Source: Anaeramoeba flamelloides (Eukaryota > Metamonada > Anaeramoebidae). From it: a stretch of 64,000 bases of DNA. Where the stretch lies: the NCBI GenBank assembly GCA_027625915.1, contig JANTQA010000033.1, positions 558,001-622,000 on the forward strand. Reading direction: 5' to 3'. Both the position numbers and the translations under genes were made by a program. Below the pieces are notes generated by a model. That model was not told the origin of the DNA. It ran no database searches and saw nothing but the letters and a program-made list of their open reading frames with translations. Below are positions 57,506-64,000 of this stretch, one piece after another. Positions within the stretch are counted from its first letter, which is position 1. Each line of letters starts with the position of its first letter.

Positions 57506-60500
57506 TTAATTATTCTCTTTGACATTTTCTCCTTCGTTATCTACCACTTCCCTCGTCACCACTTCCACTCCTTTACCATTCTTCTTTTTCTTCATTTGAG
57601 GTTTTTCTATATAGTAATTATGTGAAAAGTATTTTGTAATATTATTAATAAATTTATAATTATTTTGCATCCATTTGTTAATTTTGGTTGAATGCATTTT
57701 AATATTCCATAATGTATCGATTATTCTTTTAGAAGAAATTCTTCGGCTATTTTCAAATAAAGTACAGGCAATATCAAAAACGGAACGTAAGAGATCATCA
57801 ATTCTTTGGGTTTCATATTTATCATCGATTTCGATCAAATTTAAAATTATGTGGAAATAGCTTTTCACATCAAACATTTTGACGAGTAATTTACTTAAAG
57901 CAGTCGAAAATATTTTAATAATAAATTTTGTAATTCTTAAATTGTCTGTTGATAAATATATAATAATCTTATTTGTATATAATAAGTTGATATTTTTTGA
58001 AATAATATGATGAAAAAAATCTTCTAGTGATAATATATAATTAATGTTAATTTGAGCTTTCCCCCCTTCTTTTCTCTTTTCATTTTCACACCCCCTTTCA
58101 TTTTCTTTCATCTTTTCATCTTCTTTCCCAATATTTTCATCTTCATCTTCGCCATTTCCATTTCCGTTCCCAGTTTCAGTTCCAATATTAATATCAATTT
58201 CATCTTTATCATTTACATTTGCATTTTCTTGTTGGTTTCGATTGTTGTTTTCATTTTCATCAATTATCTCACAATTTATTATTAAATGATAAATGAATTC
58301 GATTATTATTGAAAAATCTCCAGGCTGCGGCTTTTTAATTAATTTTCTGGATAAATAAGAATCTGATGTTTCATTGCCATTATAATTATAGTTATTTCTT
58401 GATATATTATTTGCTCTAACATTAATTAATAAAGGCACGACGTTATTTATATATAAATTAATAATTATTGGTAATACATTTACAGATAAAAGATAACGAG
58501 TTTCGATAACTCCAATGGAAGCAAAATTTATCAAAATTTGAAAAGGATATATTAATTCATTTTCAATTTCAAAGCATTGATAAAGATTATTGATAATAAT
58601 ATTAATCCAATTAATTAAATTAGAAATTGGAATTGATTTTTTCATATTATCATTATCTAAAAATTCCTTCATTTTAAAATAATTATCTCTATCATATTCT
58701 GATTGAAAGTTGACTAAAGAATTACTTAAATCAACAAATTGCCTTTTCAATTTATTATTGGGGCAATTATATAAGATTGATAAACACCAATAAGAATTAT
58801 TTTGTGAACATTTTTTAAAAAACCAATTTGACAATTTTTTATTCTCAGAATAAACACTTTGTAGTAATTTTATCCATTTTAAACCAGTTTCTTTTAAAGT
58901 GGAATGACTAAAAATTTTCATGTAAAATAAAGTTCCAAGCTTTATAGAATGTTTCAACGTTAATTTATTCTCAAACTCTTTAATTGTATAGTAAACATCC
59001 TTTTCATCAATTATTGCTTTTTGGAATAATTCTCTTATATATTTATAAACAAAATCAAAAAAATTTTGTTTATAAATATATTTTTCTTTGTGTAAGATCT
59101 CATTTTGGATTTTAATTTCTTTTAAAACATCATTAAATTCAGGATTATTATTATTATTATTATCGTTGTTATTATTATTGTTATTATTGTTATTGTTATT
59201 CTTATTCTTATTCTTATTCTTATTCTTATTCTTATTATTATTCAAATTTGTATTATTGGAATAATTAATTAATTTATGGTTATTTTCTATTTGCTTATGT
59301 TTCCTTTCATATAATAACATATAAGCACTGTATCTTTTTGATTCCCTCTTTGGACTGTTAACTGATTTTTCAATAGAACCAAAAGCTTTATTTGGTAAAT
59401 CGTCTAAATTAAAAACCGTTACATTTCTATCATTATAACTATACCAAATCCCATTTTTCTTCTTCTTTTTATCAAAACTTGTTAGAAAATGCTCTTTTTC
59501 TTCTATCCCCTTTCCTGTTTTTTTTTCATGTGTCTTGGAATTTTTCTCAGTTAAATAACGATCTTTAATAAAAGAATAATAATGCCCAAATTCTGAAGAT
59601 CCCGAATGAATCACCACACCAACTAATTTATAATCATAATACTCATTTTTTCTTTCTTTATTTCTTTCATAATAATCCTTTTCAGTTCCAACTTGCCCCC
59701 CTTCACTTTTGCTATCATCACCATCATCGTTTTCATCATCATCATCATTTTCATCATCATCGTCATTTTCATCATCATCATTTCCCTTATCTTGCCCCCC
59801 TTTAAATCCCCTTTCATCATCTAAAATCCCTTCCAATGTATAAGGCCTCATATTTAATTCATGAGGAAATTCTAAAAAGGAATTTATTTTTTTATTTTGC
59901 AATTTATCATAGTCAAATTCAAATCTTTTTAAATGTAGAATTAAAGTATTTGGCAAATCCAAAAAGCAACATCTTCTTAAAGCATCAATTTTCTTTTGAC
60001 AATTATTACAAAAATATTTATTATCTTTAGTTAGCATGTCTCCTTGAACAAAGGCTTCTAAAGATTCTTTTAAATTACTCTTATTTTTAACTTCTAAATT
60101 AATAGTATAGAATGGCTCTGTTCTTTCACTTGTATGATATTTTTCTGATTGACAAATGATTTGATTAATTAAATTGCCACCATAAATATTTGTTAATAAA
60201 TTTTCAAATTTTGTGTTTTTTAAGGTGTCATCTATTTTATCAAATAATAAATTTAAAAATTCATTGGCGTCGTGTTGTTGATGCATATTAATCAAATTAC
60301 CATCAAAATCTTTAATTACTTTACAGAATGGCAAAGTGTTATAGTATCCAATTTTTGACTCTTTTAAATAAACAAACATTTTTTGTAGTTCATTTGTAAC
60401 CTTTTCATTATCTGTATAATTCAATTCTAAGTCTTTTAAATCCTTAGTAATTATTTTATTATTCCCATTCGCTTCATTTTTTTTGTTTTTTCCTTCTCCT

Positions 60501-62484
60501 TCTTCTTCTTCTTGATCATCATCATTATCATTTTTCATTATTAGCTTTAATCTATTTTCAACTTTTTCTTTTAAATTAAATTTTAAAATACCATTACAAA
60601 ATTCAGGAGTTTTAAATAATTGCTGTACAATTGAATTTAAATAACAAGTCGCACCCAAATTTTTTAATCCAATATACCCATAAATATTTCCTTGATCAAA
60701 ACTTTTTTCAATTGGGCCAGCATTCCAAGTATCTTTTTTAATATTAAGATCTTTAATTTGATTCAACAATAATGGTAATAATTTTTCATAATTTTTTTTA
60801 GAACCAGAAATAAGTGAAAATAAAAAATTAAAAGCAGCGTCTCTAGAAATTTTAGTTTTACATTTTGGATATAAATTTTCATTTTCATTTTCATTTTGAT
60901 TTAAATTTTTATTGTCAATTTCAATTTTTTTTTCATCTTTGTTCTTTTCTGAATTTTGTTGATTTTCATTATTAATAATTTTATTTCCACTATTATTCAC
61001 CTTTCCTTTATTTTCCATTTCCTTTTCCTTTTCCTTTTCATCAATTTCAATTTTTCCCTTTCCATTTCCATTTCCATTTCCATTTACATTTCCATTTCCA
61101 TTTCCATTTCCATTTACATTTTCAATATTGACACTCCCATTATCATTGTTCTCGTTCATATTCTCATTTATACTTTGAACAATACTAATATTATTAAATA
61201 AAAACATTGTATAAATTTCCGTTATGATATTAAATTTATTTTCTAAATTTTCTTTTAATGTGGGATAATCATTAAATTGCTTTAACAAGTGACTGCCTAA
61301 TTGTAATAAACCTGAAAGAGCACAATCTTGAGATTGGGGCAAAGAATTTAATTCTAAAACCGGATGATTTTTTAATAATATGATTACACTATGGAGTAGT
61401 TTAACTGGATCGTTATCAATCACATTTCCTAATTTAAAGTTTTCAGATAATTCTAATAATTTGACTATTAAATCAAAATATTCACCAATTGTTTTTTTAT
61501 GATTTTCTACTTGGGGTAAAAAACTTAACAATCCACTTATTATTGTTTTAAATTTTTTAACGACTAAATAACTTGATCTTGTTTGATCATTATTTTGCTC
61601 ATCTTGTTTCTTCTTTTTTTCACTTCCCTTTCCAATTTCTTTTTTTTTTTCTATCAAATTTCGCTTGATTTTATCTTGCTCATCATCATGAGAATTCTCA
61701 GAATTTAATTTATTGTGTTTATTATTAGATATAATTAAATAATTCTGGCATAATTGATAAATAAATTCCACTGAAGATATTCTGACTAATTTATTTTTAT
61801 TTTGAATGATAACTATTTCAATCCAATCAATAATATTTATTTTTAAATGTAAAACTAATGTTTTTTTAGATTGTATTAAAGCAGTCAGAATTTGGAAAAT
61901 GTAATTCGAAAAAGTACTTGATTGATTGACTAAAAAATCATTTAATTTACAAGTATTTGTAAAATGATTGATTTCTTTTATAAATTTTAAAGATATTTCT
62001 AAAAAAATTCTAAATAATTTAGGATCTTGATTTATTTTGTTTATTGTTTCTCTAGAAAAATGTTTTAACTTTTCATTTGGTGTTTTATTAATTATTATAA
62101 TTAAAATTTTTAATAATAATATCAATGTTGTAAACATTGATTTTATTTCAAACAAAATAATTTCTTTATTAAATTTTTTCTTGTTATTTTTAAAATAAAT
62201 AAATCTCTTTTGTGAATTTAAAATAATTTGTAAAAAATAATCAATACCATTATGTTTAATAAATTGAGAAAACCAATCATAATCCCATAGATCCTCTATT
62301 TCATCTAATTTATAATCTAATTGATCATGGGTTAAATATAATTGCTTTTCAATAATTTGTAAAACATAATATAACTTAAAATAACTTTTAATATTTAAAA
62401 ACTCTGACCAATCAATGGTCTTATTGTTTACTTGATTTTGATTTTGATTTTTATTATTATTATCACGACTACTTTTATAATGTA

Positions 62485-62527
<43 letters not shown>

Positions 62528-64000
62528 ACTATGATTATTAAAGTATTTTAATTGTTTAAAATTCTTTTCAATTTTTTGATTTGTTGGTAATAAACTAATC
62601 AATTTAAAAGCCTTTTTAGAAATTTTGTATTCAAATTCTAAAATATTATAAATAAAAGAAAAATATTTTTCTTTTAATAACAGTTGTGCAGGTAACCTAT
62701 CACCACAGATTGTAAGAATTTTTTTCATTTTTTTTTCTTCTTCTTCAGATCTTTTTTTAAGTTCTTCCATTTTCTTTGTTAGAATTTTATTTTTTTTCCC
62801 AGTTTTATTGTCGTTTAAATCTTTTATTTGGACTTGAATTTTTGAATTATCCTTTACATTTAATTCTTCTAATGTTTGCATATAAAAATCCACACCTATT
62901 GATTTATTCTTAATAATAATAGAAAATTCAAAATCGCTTTTATTACCATTAACCTGATTACTTTGTTTTAATTTAATATTAATTAATTTGTCTAAATGAA
63001 TTAAAGGTAAATCAGAATGCACAGCTAAACTAAAATCATTACCATTTGAGCATTTAATATGGATTTTTATTACCTGTGGCTTTATTATATTCATAATATT
63101 ATGAGGTATTAATTTATTTGAATCTAAATTGTTCAAACCAAACCTTCCATCAAAAGAGTTTATAAAAATGATTAAAATTCTTAAGCATCTTAATAATTTT
63201 TCTTTATTATTATTATTATTATCATTTTTTAAAACTATTCCAAAATCCGTTTCAAGAATATTATTATCAATGATTTTTTTAAAATTTGAAATAGTTGTTT
63301 GAATAAACGATTCAAAAATTTTTATTCTGTGATCTTGATTTTTTCGAATATTAATTGAAATATTTGCAAATAATTTTCCTAAGAAATTTAAACTATTTTG
63401 AATAACTAATTTATTTTGAGAATTTAAAATAATTTTCCATAAATAACCCAATTGGGTTAAATCAGTATTACAAATCAAATAGTTACCGGTTTTAAGTTTT
63501 TTATAAACTATTTCATATTCACGCTGATGGTGGTGGTTGTGTCGGTGATAGTTATGGCCATGGTCAAGGTTCTGATTATATATTGGAAAGTTATTTTTTT
63601 TAAAAGTAATAATATTCGCTATTGCTGATAACGATTTTACTGCAGCTGAAAAGGTTGATTCCATTTTTTGAGAGACGGGAACAATTTCTAATTCAGATTC
63701 AACTTTTTTACTATTTTCATTAACTAATAAAAAATACCGTTGAAACACTTTAAATCCTGATAGCTCCATTTTAAATATATCCATTTTGCAAATTTTCTTA
63801 TTAAATAATGAAAAAATTACAGATTTTTCAAAAGAGGTTTGCCCCTCATCTGGGTTTAACCGGGTTGTTTCTAACCATTTATACATTGAATTTAATTCTT
63901 CTTTCGAAATTGCATTTTCAATCAAAACTTCCCAAAGTAACAGCGATTGGTTCTCCGTTAAAGATATTGTTGAATTGGTTGTTAAAAATTCTAAAAAGGC
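57506..64000 (-). CDS. Large USP9X/USP24-type ubiquitin carboxyl-terminal hydrolase, 5' end outside window
   Basis: The frame is open from the right edge to the TAA at 57506, so at least 2,164 codons are visible and the start lies beyond 64000. It is a cysteine deubiquitinase with a central USP domain between long helical flanks, the layout of USP9X, USP24 and USP34. The Cys box GLKNLGATCYLNSIVQQLF has its Cys codon at 60644-60646. The His box GHYYSF has its His codon at 59582-59584, and WYSYNDRNV supplies the third catalytic residue, so it should be active. The zinc-ribbon CNNC pair is kept, but the first pair is reduced to one Cys (IICQSEKYH), so zinc binding may be lost. Poly-Asn, Asn-Gly and Asp-Glu tracts (about 59150-59230, 59700-59790, 61060-61130, 62480-62530) interrupt it, probably as surface loops. 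Codons are uniformly AT-rich. It is the longest gene in the window; no intron was needed. Confidence 0.92.

Noticed and set aside
1-64000. tRNA, rRNA or other structured RNA genes
   Set aside because: Such genes should stand out as GC-rich patches with A/B-box-like motifs in this AT-rich DNA. I scanned by eye and saw none; a covariance-model search could still find one.
1-64000. LTR retroelements, Polintons or virus-derived genes
   Set aside because: No reverse transcriptase, integrase, capsid or polymerase motif and no long direct repeats were seen; all recognised mobile elements are DNA transposon types.

Overview
This window looks like nuclear DNA of an AT-rich, probably amoeboid, unicellular eukaryote. 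Supporting signs are short GT-AG introns, standard stop codons (TAA and TGA both end clear genes), poly-Asn and Lys/Glu low-complexity tracts, a SCAR/WAVE actin regulator, a Ras GTPase and a mitochondrion-type processing peptidase. An anaeramoeba or an amoebozoan would fit, but the sequence alone does not decide the lineage.

Genes are sparse: ten recognisable protein genes in 64 kb. From left to right on the + strand they are a mitochondrial/hydrogenosomal processing peptidase beta subunit (1092-2429), a small tandem-C2 protein with one intron (6620-7725) and a CC2D2A-like C2/transglutaminase-like protein (11532-13691). On the - strand follow SCAR/WAVE with one intron (18475-20005), a 72-residue unknown (24778-24996), a PX-kelch protein (31110-32567) and the ribosome-biogenesis factor BRX1 with one intron (36494-37562). 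Then come an UNC-93-type MFS transporter interrupted by a frame change in a 27-A run (43919-45597, +), a Ras GTPase (49030-49605, +) and a very large USP9X/USP24-type ubiquitin hydrolase that runs off the right edge (57506-64000, -). There is no operon-like layout, and neighbours are functionally unrelated. The themes are actin/Ras signalling, membrane-binding C2 and PX modules, ribosome assembly, organelle import and deubiquitination.

The long intergenic spaces are largely a graveyard of DNA transposons, mostly non-autonomous. At least ten families can be recognised by comparing the window with itself. They include a ~195-bp palindromic TA-flanked family in five copies, a ~370-bp family, a ~705-bp family with GGGGCCC in its terminal repeats, a TTAA-flanked family, and a ~480-bp mariner-like family. 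Two nested insertions can be read at base level because an uninterrupted copy of the host element lies elsewhere in the window. In one, a 2,395-bp TTAA-flanked (Kolobok-type) transposon with a decayed transposase sits inside the mariner-like element. In the other, a 195-bp palindrome sits inside the 370-bp element. No RNA gene, CRISPR array, LTR element or virus-like element was seen.
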